A DNA stretch of 64,000 bases from Hyphomicrobiales bacterium. Lineage in GTDB: Bacteria > Pseudomonadota > Alphaproteobacteria > Rhizobiales > Beijerinckiaceae. A model generated the notes under the pieces. It saw only the letters and a list, made by a program, of their open reading frames with translations, ran no database searches and was not told the origin of the DNA. Both the position numbers and the translations under genes were made by a program. Position 1 is the first letter of the stretch. Every line of letters starts with the position of its first letter. The stretch is taken from NCBI GenBank assembly GCA_027483795.1, contig JAIXTT010000104.1, forward strand, positions 36,444-100,443, given 5' to 3'. Of the stretch, positions 44,928 to 52,175 are shown piece after piece.

Positions 44928-45569
44928 TCAGATGATGATTTCGACGAGCGGGATCTTCGGGATGGCCCCGGCCGTGAAGGCCTCGTAGTCGACGAAGATC
45001 TCGTCGGCGTCGAAGCGCACCGGCACGTCGAAGGCGAAGCCCGCCGTCACCGCCGCCCCCGCCCGAGGCGCCTTGCCCGCGACGAAGGTGACGCGCCCCC
45101 GCGCAGGGTCGACCGCGAAGTCCCTCGCGTCCGCCTCGACGCCCGCCACCGCGATCCGCACGCTGCCCGCCACGGGCTTGCTGATCGGCCGTCGATAGGG
45201 CGCGAAGCCCGTCCCGTAGGTCTTGCAGAGGTCGAAATCGCGCAGGGTCCCGTCGCCCGTACCGATCCTCTGATCGGTCGGGGAGATCGTCCCGTCCGGC
45301 CCGCAGCTCTTCCAATCCGCGCGGTCGCGGAAGCGGAATCCCGTCAGCCGTCCCCGCCGTTCCTCGAAGAAGGCGATCACCTCGGCGAGTTCCGCGAGCG
45401 TCCGCAGCCCGGATCCGGCGTCGTAGCGACGGCGCGAATGCGCCCAGCGCGCATTGCGTTCCTCACGGCCCGATCCCGTGATCACCACGTCGGTCCGCCG
45501 CTCCGGCCCGCCGGAGCCGGACAATCCGACCGCGAGCGGAAATCGCACCTCGTGGAAAGCGTCGGCCAT
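44928..45569 (-). CDS. GTA g12, DUF2460 distal tail protein
   Basis: A 213-residue DUF2460 protein (TIGR02217), the distal tail ring. Family motifs include FHEVRFPLAVGLSGSGGPERRTDVV, GREERNARWAHSRRRYDAGSGLRTLAEL and ITAFFEERRGRLTGFRFRDRADWKS (here with VIAFF), ending PKIPLVEIII. The ATG at 45567-45569 has GGAGTT seven bases ahead; an upstream ATG (45638) would add unrelated residues. The gap of 344 bases to g11 holds an opposite-strand DUF465 gene. Confidence 0.95.
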   Translation of the reverse strand: MADAFHEVRFPLAVGLSGSGGPERRTDVVITGSGREERNARWAHSRRRYDAGSGLRTLAELAEVIAFFEERRGRLTGFRFRDRADWKSCGPDGTISPTDQRIGTGDGTLRDFDLCKTYGTGFAPYRRPISKPVAGSVRIAVAGVEADARDFAVDPARGRVTFVAGKAPRAGAAVTAGFAFDVPVRFDADEIFVDYEAFTAGAIPKIPLVEIII

Positions 45570-45664
45570 GGTCGGAACTCCGTCATCCGCATTGATGTTC
45601 GTCAAAGCCGGGGAGCCGTGTTCCGCGGCAGTCTGCATCGGCGAGAGCGTCAGGAGGATCCGCG

Positions 45665-45907
45665 ATGACCCATGTGCCCCACGGCCTGCATGAAGAATTC
45701 CCGAAGGCCGCGCCCGCCATCAGCCGGCTCAAGATCGGCGACGCGCATTTCGCGCGGCTGGCCGAGCGCTACGAGCGGCTGAACCGCGAGATCCACCGCA
45801 TCGAGGCGGACGTGGAGCCCGCCTCCGACGAAACGCTCGCCGATCTCAAACGGCTCCGCCTGCGTCTCAAGGACGAGATCGCCGCCATGCTCCGCGCCGC
45901 GGCCTGA
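45665..45907 (+). CDS. DUF465 (YdcH-like) small coiled-coil protein, antisense inside the GTA cluster
   Basis: An 80-residue DUF465 protein: an amphipathic helical hairpin with the family phrase FARLAERYERLNREIHRIEADVEPASDETLADLKRLRLRLKDEIAAML. The function of the family is not established. A strong AGGAGG (45652-45657) sits eight bases before the ATG. It reads against the GTA genes, converging with g11 (six bases between stops) and diverging from g12 with 95 bases between starts, so it must have its own promoter in that gap. Confidence 0.9.
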   Translation: MTHVPHGLHEEFPKAAPAISRLKIGDAHFARLAERYERLNREIHRIEADVEPASDETLADLKRLRLRLKDEIAAMLRAAA

Positions 45908-45913
45908 CGGGCC

Positions 45914-46486
45914 TCATCCCGCCCGACCGCCGCGCGCCACGGCCCGCGCCAGCGCGGCCGCGACCTGCGCCTCGGAGCGGCGGAAGCCCTCGACGTCCGG
46001 CGTCGTGATGTTCACCGTCACCGCGGTCGCCCGTCCGCCCTCGCCCGCGCGCACGCCGAGGGAGCCGTCCGCCCCGCGCGCCAGAGGCAGCACGGCTTCG
46101 GGTCCCGCCTCGCCCATCACGCCCAGCGAGCCGCCCGCCGCGAAATAGGTCGGCGCGCCGACCACCCCGCCTTTCTCGAATTTCAGCAGATTGCCGAGCA
46201 GATCGCCGAGCCCCGTGCCGCCCGCCTCGCCCGGCTTCCCTGTCGGTTGGGACAGGTTCGAGAACAGGCCGGAAATGGCATTCTCGAAGGGCTTCATCGC
46301 GAGCTTGAGCCCGAACTCCGAGATCCGGAGCCCGATCCCCTTGAGCACGTCTTCGAAGCGTTTCCCCTGCACGACGCCGGAGGCGAAGGCCGCAGTGATG
46401 GACCCCCCAAGCGCATCCGTTTCCTTCCGCAAGGCGGCGACGCGCCGCGCATTGTCTTGTGGGTCGAGGCCCTCATCCTCCGGCAT
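45914..46486 (-). CDS. GTA g11, tail tape-measure protein (short)
   Basis: A 190-residue g11-type tape protein, which sets tail length and probably helps DNA passage. An N-terminal helix (DNARRVAALRKETDALGGSITAAFASGVVQGKRFEDVLKGIGLRISEFGLKLAMKP in several runs) leads to the conserved KGGVVGAPTYFAAGGSLGVMGEAGPEAVLPLARGADGSLGV module and a C-terminal AVTVNITTPDVEGFRRSEAQVAAALARAVARG. The short length is normal for GTAs with tiny tails. The ATG at 46484-46486 has an AGGAGG seven bases ahead. It is separated from g10.1 by 501 bases that contain the lipoprotein gene and repeats. Confidence 0.93.
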   Translation of the reverse strand: MPEDEGLDPQDNARRVAALRKETDALGGSITAAFASGVVQGKRFEDVLKGIGLRISEFGLKLAMKPFENAISGLFSNLSQPTGKPGEAGGTGLGDLLGNLLKFEKGGVVGAPTYFAAGGSLGVMGEAGPEAVLPLARGADGSLGVRAGEGGRATAVTVNITTPDVEGFRRSEAQVAAALARAVARGGRAG

Positions 46487-46509
46487 CGCGTCCTCCTGTG
46501 ATGAAATCG

Positions 46510-46527
46510 GCCGCTTTCGAAAGCGGC
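46510..46527. promoter_or_regulatory. 18-base perfect palindrome upstream of g11
   Basis: GCCGCTTTC joined directly to GAAAGCGGC, 23 bases upstream of the g11 start codon and overlapping the n-region of the divergent lipoprotein. Perfect twofold symmetry and its position between divergent genes suggest an operator, but in RNA it can also fold into a tight stem. Confidence 0.4.
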
Positions 46528-46547
46528 AGGCGGCCATCGCCTTCTGC

Positions 46548-46865
46548 TTGATCTCGATGACGCTTTCCGGCTGCGTCGGGGTCGATTACGGCCCGGTGAT
46601 GAGTTTCGACCGGAAAGGCCAAAGCCCCGAGGCCTATCGCCAGGCCGCGAAGACCTGCCGATACGACGTCGAACGCATGGAATTCCGGTCGCAGCGCGTC
46701 GATCACGGCCAACGGCTCTACATCACCTGCATGGAGAAGAAGGGCTTCGACTTTCTCGGCGTCCGCGCCGTCTGGATCGACCGCCCCTGCCCCGAAGGAA
46801 CTCCCGGGCGAAAGCTCGACGGAACCTGCCGCGAATTCCGCCCCTATCAGGGCCCGCCCTTCTGA
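46548..46865 (+). CDS. Small lipoprotein; 5' end disturbed, probably frameshifted
   Basis: The body reads SGCVGVDYGPVMSFDRKGQSP and then YRQAAKTCRYDVERMEF, ending FRPYQGPPF: a lipoprotein of about 100 mature residues with four to six cysteines. No family is recognised. The given start (TTG 46548; ATG 46557 also in frame) leaves only eight residues before the lipobox cysteine, too few for a signal peptide. Upstream in the same frame, with no start codon, lie IGRFRKRQAAIAFCLIS, an excellent signal n- and h-region. One missing base between the ATG at 46501 and codon 46506 would restore M-K-I-G-R-F and a perfect lipoprotein signal, so a one-base deletion or sequencing error is likely. It reads against the GTA genes between g10.1 and g11. 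Confidence 0.6.
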   Translation: MISMTLSGCVGVDYGPVMSFDRKGQSPEAYRQAAKTCRYDVERMEFRSQRVDHGQRLYITCMEKKGFDFLGVRAVWIDRPCPEGTPGRKLDGTCREFRPYQGPPF

Positions 46866-46871
46866 GCGACG

Positions 46872-46959
46872 CTCCACCGTCATGCCCGCGCATGCGGGCA
46901 TCCACGAGCATGAAGATGAACACCGAGAGACCTCCACCGTCATGCGCGGGCATGACGGC
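46872..46959. repeat. Palindromic repeat pair between lipoprotein gene and g10.1
   Basis: CTCCACCGTCATGC occurs at 46872-46885 and again at 46932-46945. The first copy holds the full stem ATGCCCGC-GCAT-GCGGGCAT (46882-46901); the second is a shortened form (ATGCGCGGGCATGACGG). Same element as at 10162 and 53413. The rest of the 122-base gap shows nothing else. Confidence 0.7.
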
Positions 46960-46987
46960 CGGAACGGCACCCCGCCGCCTCCCTTTC

Positions 46988-47209
46988 CTAACCCCCTCCC
47001 CGATCCGGAAACGCCGCCATCAACTCTTCCAGCGCAGCCCGGTCGGGCGCGCGTCCGGGGGAGCGCCGCGCCCTTGCGAGCGCGGCCAGTTCGACAGGGG
47101 TCAGCCGCCAGAACTGCTCGGGAGGAAGCCGCAGGACGCCGAGACCGAAGCCCAAGGCCTCGTCCCAGGGAAACGGGCGCGGGGAGGACGCGCCGTTCCC
47201 GGGTTTCAT
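46988..47209 (-). CDS. GTA g10.1, tail assembly chaperone-like (rcc01693 family)
   Basis: A 73-residue rcc01693-family (DUF2376) protein: FPWDEALGFGLGVLRLPPEQFWRLTPVELAALARA is the family core. In other phages the two frames at this place (g10 and g10.1) encode tail assembly chaperones made by overlap or frameshift; here g10.1 starts within the last four bases of g10. Confidence 0.92.
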   Translation of the reverse strand: MKPGNGASSPRPFPWDEALGFGLGVLRLPPEQFWRLTPVELAALARARRSPGRAPDRAALEELMAAFPDRGGG

Positions 47210-47574
47210 CTCGGATCCTGCGGCTCCCGAGGGCGCGGCGGAGCCGGCGAACCGCCTCCCTCCGCGCCCGAACCGAAAGTGGCGACCAAGAGGCGCACCG
47301 CCGCGTCCACGACGGGCTCCAGCCCGTCCGGCATCGGCAGCGCCGCGACCTCCTCGTCCGACAGCGCCGTCCCGCCGCCGCGCAGTCCCGCACCGACGAT
47401 CCGCACGATGTCCTTGGCCGAAACGCGCCCTTCGCCGAAGCGTCGACCGAGCGCCTGAAGATCCTCGGCCCCGAAGGCGGCCTCCATGTCGGCGAGAGCG
47501 CCGAGCGTCAGGCAGAGCGTGTAGCTCCGCCCCCCGAGCCGGGCCTCGATCTCGCCGCGTCGCGGATTGGCCAT
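47206..47574 (-). CDS. GTA g10 family protein
   Basis: A 122-residue GTA-gp10 protein: EIEARLGGRSYTLCLTLGALADMEAAFG and the segment VSAKDIVRIVGAGLRGGG followed by LSDEEVAALP are the family landmarks. Likely a tail assembly chaperone paired with g10.1. It starts ten bases after the tail-tube gene stop. Confidence 0.94.
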   Translation of the reverse strand: MANPRRGEIEARLGGRSYTLCLTLGALADMEAAFGAEDLQALGRRFGEGRVSAKDIVRIVGAGLRGGGTALSDEEVAALPMPDGLEPVVDAAVRLLVATFGSGAEGGGSPAPPRPREPQDPR

Positions 47575-47584
47575 CCGATCCCCC

Positions 47585-47992
47585 TCACGTCGCCGCGGCG
47601 AAGGTGACGGCGCCCGCGCTTTCGAGCGTCGCCTCGAAGGTCACCGCGCCGTCGTGTTCGCCGCGATATTCGAGGCCCGAAATCTGGAACGGGCCTTCGA
47701 TCGTCCCGAAGCTCGGGATCACGATCTGCCAGCGGCGGATCGCGCCGTCGAAGAACACCTGCCGCACCAAGGCGTCCGAGGCCGCGTCGCGGAAGATGCC
47801 GGAGCCCGTCACGCTCGCCCGGCGGACGCCCGCCCCCGCGAGGAGTTCGCGCCACCGGCCCGCCGAGTCCGCATGCGTCACGTCCACCGCCGCCGCGTTG
47901 AGCGCGATCTGGCGGGACCGCAGGCCCGCCACGCTCCGGAAGCCCGCGGCTCCGTCCTCGATCCTGATGAGAAGATCCTTGCCCGCCTGCAT
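47585..47992 (-). CDS. GTA g9, major tail (tube) protein
   Basis: A 135-residue TP901-1-type major tail protein that polymerises into the tail tube. QAGKDLLIRIEDGAAGFRSVAGLRSRQIALNA and VDVTHADSAGRWRELLAGAGVRRASVTGSGIF are diagnostic, and the end ISGLEYRGEHDGAVTFEATLESAGAVTF is complete. Normal length for GTA g9. It lies 16 bases after g8. Confidence 0.95.
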   Translation of the reverse strand: MQAGKDLLIRIEDGAAGFRSVAGLRSRQIALNAAAVDVTHADSAGRWRELLAGAGVRRASVTGSGIFRDAASDALVRQVFFDGAIRRWQIVIPSFGTIEGPFQISGLEYRGEHDGAVTFEATLESAGAVTFAAAT

Positions 47993-48008
47993 CGCCGATC
48001 ACCTTCCT

Positions 48009-48416
48009 TCAAAGCTTTTCCGTGAGGGCCGTCAGGCGGAGCACGGCGCGACGGCGTCCGTCCCGGCCCGGTTTCGTCATTTCCTCGGCGGCGACGGCGA
48101 GCAGCACGAGCCGATGGCCGTCGATCTCGATCGAAGCGCTCTCCAGCACGTCCGCCATGCGCCCCGTGATCGCCAGCGCCTCCGCGTCGCCCTGCTGTTC
48201 CGAGGTCACGCGGAGCGAGAGCCGATGCTCGTGGCCGACCGAGTCGGCCGTCGACCGGTCCCGTGCATCGGCCTCGCCGAACACCACGTAAGGCGGCTCC
48301 GCCGTGCGCGGAGCCTCGTCATGGATCTTCTCGCCGCCCAGCAGCGTCCGCAGGGCGGCATCGAGCAGCAGCGTCCGCCGCACGGCGGCGCGAAGGGCGA
48401 GAACCGGGCTCGTCAT
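48009..48416 (-). CDS. GTA g8, DUF3168 tail terminator-like protein
   Basis: A 135-residue DUF3168 protein (MTSPVLALRAAVRRTLLLDAALRTLLGG; PPYVVFGEADARDRSTADSVGHEHRLSLRV), expected at the head-tail joint as tail terminator. Start ATG at 48414-48416 overlaps g7 by four bases. Confidence 0.94.
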   Translation of the reverse strand: MTSPVLALRAAVRRTLLLDAALRTLLGGEKIHDEAPRTAEPPYVVFGEADARDRSTADSVGHEHRLSLRVTSEQQGDAEALAITGRMADVLESASIEIDGHRLVLLAVAAEEMTKPGRDGRRRAVLRLTALTEKL

Positions 48417-48736
48417 GCCTTGGGCTCCTTGCACAGACAGACCAGATGCCTGCGGCGGCCGTCCGGATCGTGCACCGCCGTCACGCGGAACACGCGGTCG
48501 CCGTGGCGGAACCGCACCGCGCTGTCGACGTCGGTCCGGAAGCGGATCGTGATGCGATGCGTGATCGTCGCGCCTTCCTGGTCCATCGCCTGTCCCGGCA
48601 ACGCCTTGAGCGGCTCGACCAGCGCCCAGACCGACGCCGTCGTCGCATGGCTGCGGGCGACGCCGCCCGCCCCGTCCGGCACGTCGGTCGGCGTCATGAG
48701 TTCGAGCGCCGTCCTGAAGCGTCCCACCGTCTTCAT
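48413..48736 (-). CDS. GTA g7, head-tail adaptor/stopper
   Basis: A 107-residue phage head-tail joining protein (SPP1 gp16-like): ALELMTPTDVPDGAGGVARSHATTASVWALVEPLKA and the C-terminal DRVFRVTAVHDPDGRRRHLVCLCKE. It overlaps g6 and g8 by four bases at each end, so g6-g7-g8 are translationally linked. Confidence 0.94.
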   Translation of the reverse strand: MKTVGRFRTALELMTPTDVPDGAGGVARSHATTASVWALVEPLKALPGQAMDQEGATITHRITIRFRTDVDSAVRFRHGDRVFRVTAVHDPDGRRRHLVCLCKEPKA

Positions 48737-49302
48737 GCGAGCCTCGGCGAACGGAAGGGAGCCAGCAGCGCCGCGACATCCGCCGCGATCGGTCCGCGGC
48801 CGGGCTCGTCGTCGCCCCGCCGTTCGAACCAGCGCACCGCGAGCATCCGCACCGCGAGCCGCAACGGGTCCGGGACGGCGGCGGCGCTCGCCCCGAAGCC
48901 GACCGTATGGTCGATCTCGATCCCGCCCAACGGGAGACCGGGCGACGGGCGCGGTCCGGAGATCAGGAGCCGCGGCCGGAGCGCGCTCTGGTCGATGCGG
49001 ACCGGCGACGCGTCGACCGCCGCCGCGACGCCGTTCGCGTCGAAGACCCGGATCGCCTCGACGCTCCTCACCGGCCCGACGGGCATGGCCACGATCCCGT
49101 CCCCGGGCCAGGCATCGAGCGAGAGCCGCATCCGGCGCGTGATCAGCGCCGTGTCGGTCGCCGCTTCCACGGCGCGCACCGCGGCCGCGATCAGGGTGGT
49201 GACGAGCGCGTCCTCGTCGGTGGCGGTCAGTCTCAACTGCGCCTTCACCTCGACGAGCGAAACGGGCTCGACGGCGGGCGGGGCGATCGACGATAAGCTC
49301 AT
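48733..49302 (-). CDS. GTA g6, head-tail connector
   Basis: A 189-residue gp6-like connector (phage conserved hypothetical, phiE125 gp8 family): VEPVSLVEVKAQLRLTATDEDALVTTLIAAAVRAVEAATDTALITRR at the N-terminus and a C-terminal RLAVRMLAVRWFERRGD. It forms the ring below the portal. The start codon lies 50 bases from the divergent protease gene, with a small terminator-like stem in the gap. Confidence 0.94.
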   Translation of the reverse strand: MSLSSIAPPAVEPVSLVEVKAQLRLTATDEDALVTTLIAAAVRAVEAATDTALITRRMRLSLDAWPGDGIVAMPVGPVRSVEAIRVFDANGVAAAVDASPVRIDQSALRPRLLISGPRPSPGLPLGGIEIDHTVGFGASAAAVPDPLRLAVRMLAVRWFERRGDDEPGRGPIAADVAALLAPFRSPRLA

Positions 49303-49325
49303 CGCATGGCTCCGAAAACGGAAAG

Positions 49326-49340
49326 GCCCGCAGCGCGGGC
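49326..49340 (-). terminator. Weak terminator-like stem ahead of g6
   Basis: GCCCGC-GCT-GCGGGC on the minus strand, followed by CTTTCCGTTTT and then g6. A six-base stem with an interrupted T-run is a weak candidate. If active it would stop transcripts coming from g5 through the antisense protease gene. Confidence 0.3.
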
Positions 49341-49352
49341 TCGAAGAGGCGA

Positions 49353-50087
49353 ATGACGATCTTCAAAGCCGCGCTCGCCGCGACCCTGTTTCTCTCGGCT
49401 GCGGCCCCGGCCGCGGCGATCGTCGGCGGCGAGGACGCGCCGGAGCTCGATCCCCATCTCGTGATGATCGTGTCGGACCGGGGCGGCTTCTGTTCCGGCG
49501 TGGTCGTTTCGCGGCGGGCGGTTCTCACCGCCGCGCATTGCGTCACGACCCCCGGCGCGGCCTATCGTCTGCATTGGCGCGACGCGGCGAGCGGTGCGCC
49601 CGTCATGGTCGAACCGGAGCGGGTCATCCCCCATCCGCGCTACCGGAAGGACGCGGAAAAGACCCGCGTCCCCTCGGTCGATCTCGCGATCGTGCGGTCG
49701 AAGGAGCCGCTGCCCGCCCGCTTCCTTCCCGCGCGCCTCGGCGGCACGGGCACGCCCGTTCCGGACAAGGACGCTCTGCTGCGCGTCGCGGGCTACGGCC
49801 TGTCCCTCGAATGGGACGGGTCGACGGGCGGCCGGCTCCGGTCCGTCGCCCTGCCGGTGATCACGCCGCACAGCCCCGGCCGCGTGCTCGTCTGGCTGTC
49901 GGGCAAGCAGGGAAGCGGAGCCTGTCAGGGCGATTCCGGCGGCGCGATCCTCGATCCGGCTGGGACGGTCGTCGCCGTCACGGCCTGGGCCGAAGGCTCG
50001 GGCGGGCGCCGCTGCGGCGCGATCACGCAGGGCGTGCTCGTCGCGCCGGAGCGGGCCTGGATCGACGCGACGATCGCCGCGCGTTGA
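49353..50087 (+). CDS. Secreted trypsin-like serine protease (S1), antisense inside the GTA cluster
   Basis: A 244-residue exported S1 protease. A signal peptide (MTIFKAALAATLFLSAAAPAAA) is followed directly by IVGGEDAP, the mature trypsin N-terminus, so signal peptidase alone could produce the active enzyme. The triad is complete: H62 in LTAAHCV, D110 in SVDLAIV, S195 in GACQGDSGGAI; two cysteine pairs (CSGVV/AHCV, and GACQG/RRCGA) fit disulfides. The S1 pocket residue, six before the serine, is G189-like rather than an obvious Asp (SGKQGSGACQG), so trypsin specificity is not assured. It lies on the plus strand between g5 (seven bases, convergent) and g6 (50 bases, divergent). Role in the GTA or simple hitch-hiking is open. 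Confidence 0.92.
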   Translation: MTIFKAALAATLFLSAAAPAAAIVGGEDAPELDPHLVMIVSDRGGFCSGVVVSRRAVLTAAHCVTTPGAAYRLHWRDAASGAPVMVEPERVIPHPRYRKDAEKTRVPSVDLAIVRSKEPLPARFLPARLGGTGTPVPDKDALLRVAGYGLSLEWDGSTGGRLRSVALPVITPHSPGRVLVWLSGKQGSGACQGDSGGAILDPAGTVVAVTAWAEGSGGRRCGAITQGVLVAPERAWIDATIAAR

Positions 50088-50094
50088 ACCGCGC

Positions 50095-51330
50095 TCAGGC
50101 GGTTCCGAAGCGCAGCAGCTTGATCGCCTCGAAGTCCTGCACCCCGCCGCCGACGCGCTTCGTGACGTAGAACAGCACGAAGGGCTTGGTCGAATAGGGA
50201 TCGCGCAGCACGCGGATGCCCGTCCGGTCGACGATGAGATAGGCGCGGCGGAAATCCGCGAAGGCGATCGAGAAACTGTCCGCCGCGATCTCCGGCATCT
50301 CCTCGAGTTCGATCAGCGGGAAGTTCATCAGAGACGCGGAGCCGCCCGGCATCGTCGGCGGCTGCCACAGATATTCGCCCGTCGTCGTCTTGAGCTTGCG
50401 GATCACGGACTGCGTGCGCCGCGTCATCGCGAAGCTCGCATTCTGCCGATAGCCCGCCCGCAGCGAATGCACGAGGTCGACCAGCAGGTCCGAGGGATGC
50501 GCCGCCGGCAGCGCGCCCGCCGTCCCCGTCGCCAGATAGCCGATCCGTCCCCAGGTCGCCGTGGCGTTCGGCACCTTCTGCGGGGTGAGGAAGCCCTGCG
50601 GCCGCGTCGTCCCGTCACCGTTCACGAAGGCGGCGCTTTCCTGTTCGGCGAAGACCGTTTCGATCTCCTCGCCGAGCCATTGCTCGAGATCGACCGCGGC
50701 GTCTTCGAGCAGGGTCTGCGTCGCCGAGGGCATGGCATAGAGTTCCATGGTCGGGAACGTCATGTCCGCCAGAACCGGCGCATTGGTGCGCGGCCGGGCC
50801 GCCGTCTCCGCCACCCAGCCCGCGGCGGGACCCGTCGGGGAATAGGCGCGCTTGAAGGTCGCCGTCGAGGTCTCCCGCACCGTGGCGAGCGCCCGCAGGG
50901 GGGAGCCCGCGCTCATCCGCCGCAGGATCTCCCGTTCCGCCGGGACCGGCACCAGGAACCCGCCGTCCGGCCCCGCGACCGATGACATGTTCTTCTTCTC
51001 GAAGCCGCGCAGACCCGTCGTCTCGCCGCCCCGCAGATAGGCATCGAACGCCGCCTTGTGCTCCACGGCCTCGGGATCGGCGGCCGTCGTGCCGAGCGAC
51101 GGGCGTCCGGCCTTCACGGCGAAGGCGTCCATCCGCTTCTGCGCCGCGTCGAGCGCGGCGTCGAGCCGCGCCATCTTCTCCTCGACGATCACGTCGGTTC
51201 CGCGCCCGGCCTCGATGCTCTTCAGGCGCAGATCGTTCTCCGCCTTGTAATGCTCGAAGCCGCGCATGAAGGTCGCGAAGGCCTCGTTGGCGTCGGCCGT
51301 CACGGCCTTGTTCTCGAATTGGTCGGTCAT
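50095..51330 (-). CDS. GTA g5, HK97-fold major capsid protein
   Basis: A 411-residue HK97-family major capsid protein. The N-terminal ~110 residues are the helical scaffold/delta domain (KAENDLRLKSIEAGRGTDVIVEEKMARLDAALDAAQKRMDA), removed by g4 at maturation, with the mature part starting near SSVAGPDGGFLVP. Core motifs: YAMPSATQTLLEDAAVDLEQWLGEEI, AFVNGDGTTRPQGFL and the C-terminal YSTKPFVLFYVTKRVGGGVQDFEAIKLLRFGTA. The ATG at 51328-51330 overlaps the protease gene stop by four bases. Confidence 0.96.
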   Translation of the reverse strand: MTDQFENKAVTADANEAFATFMRGFEHYKAENDLRLKSIEAGRGTDVIVEEKMARLDAALDAAQKRMDAFAVKAGRPSLGTTAADPEAVEHKAAFDAYLRGGETTGLRGFEKKNMSSVAGPDGGFLVPVPAEREILRRMSAGSPLRALATVRETSTATFKRAYSPTGPAAGWVAETAARPRTNAPVLADMTFPTMELYAMPSATQTLLEDAAVDLEQWLGEEIETVFAEQESAAFVNGDGTTRPQGFLTPQKVPNATATWGRIGYLATGTAGALPAAHPSDLLVDLVHSLRAGYRQNASFAMTRRTQSVIRKLKTTTGEYLWQPPTMPGGSASLMNFPLIELEEMPEIAADSFSIAFADFRRAYLIVDRTGIRVLRDPYSTKPFVLFYVTKRVGGGVQDFEAIKLLRFGTA

Positions 51331-51827
51331 CGGGTTCTCCGTTCGGAAAAAAGTCGTTCGGTCGCCGTCCGGATGGTTTCGGCGAGGAGGGGCGCGTCGC
51401 CGCCCGGAGCGGAGACGCGGGCTTCGGGGAGCATCGGAAAGGTCACGAGGGACACTTCCTGCAGATCGACGGCGAGGAGCCGCCGCACCCGCGTCGCGGG
51501 GTCGGTGCGCGCACGGACCGTCCGGTAGCCGATCGACAATCCGTCGAGCGCGCCCTGCCGGATGAGGGCGAGCAGCTCGCGCGCCCGCGCCACCTCGGTA
51601 TTGAGCCGCCCGCGGACGAAGAGGCCGCGCGCATCCTCCCGGATCACGGTCCATACGCCGACGGGCTGCGCCGGGTCGTGCTGCCAGAGCAGCTTCACCC
51701 CCGCCGCGCCCCGCCGGACGAGGCTGTCGGCGAAGGCCCCGCGTTCCACCATGTCGCGGGAGAGGTCGATCCGGCCGAAAAGACTGGCATAGCCTTCGAT
51801 TTCGGCCCCGGCATCCGCCCCGCTCAT
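51327..51827 (-). CDS. GTA g4, HK97 family prohead protease
   Basis: A 166-residue prohead protease (peptidase family U35/S78), which trims the capsid scaffold. IEGYASLFGRIDLSRDMVERGAF starts the fold; the catalytic residues fit H50 in LLWQHDPAQPVGV and S98 in LDGLSIGYRTV. Overlaps g5 downstream and a 36-codon frame upstream by four bases each. Confidence 0.95.
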   Translation of the reverse strand: MSGADAGAEIEGYASLFGRIDLSRDMVERGAFADSLVRRGAAGVKLLWQHDPAQPVGVWTVIREDARGLFVRGRLNTEVARARELLALIRQGALDGLSIGYRTVRARTDPATRVRRLLAVDLQEVSLVTFPMLPEARVSAPGGDAPLLAETIRTATERLFSERRTR

Positions 51828-51934
51828 CGGGCCCGCGCCTTCCGCGGCCCGCGGGTCGCGGACGCGGATGCGATGCGTTCGAGCTTCGCCAGAAAGGCTT
51901 CGATCACCTCGGCCGCGCCCGGGCAGGCGGGCAT
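51824..51934 (-). CDS. Possible 36-residue protein between g3.5 and g4
   Basis: A frame of 36 codons, starting MPACPGAAEVIEAFLAKLER and ending in a basic tail (RGPRKARAR). Support comes from a GAAGGA ribosome-binding site six to seven bases ahead of the ATG at 51934 and an ATGA overlap with g4, the same linkage used across the cluster. The middle could form one amphipathic helix. I recognise no family; it may only serve to couple translation of g4. Confidence 0.45.
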   Translation of the reverse strand: MPACPGAAEVIEAFLAKLERIASASATRGPRKARAR

Positions 51935-51995
51935 GGCGGGTCCTTCGGCCCGCGCCCTCCGGCGCGGCCGTTCCTGAACGGTCTGGTTCTTGCGT

Positions 51996-52175
51996 CTATC
52001 CGTGTCGCGTGTTGAAGCGATGCAGTTCGCGGACGAAGGCGTCGAAGCGCCGATTGGCGGTCGCGAGTTCCCTGAACAGCCAGGCGGTCGAGGCCGAGGC
52101 CCCGCTCGCCCAGATGAACAGCGCGAGATGCGAGAGGTCGCCCCGCTCCACGAGGCCTTGGACGGCGGCGTTCAT
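51996..52175 (-). CDS. GTA g3.5, small membrane-type protein
   Basis: A 59-residue protein with one hydrophobic helix (SHLALFIWASGASASTAWLF) between an acidic start and a basic end (ANRRFDAFVRELHRFNTRHG), in the place and form of the GTA g3.5 proteins. The ATG at 52173-52175 overlaps the portal gene stop by four bases. Function is not known. Confidence 0.8.
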   Translation of the reverse strand: MNAAVQGLVERGDLSHLALFIWASGASASTAWLFRELATANRRFDAFVRELHRFNTRHG

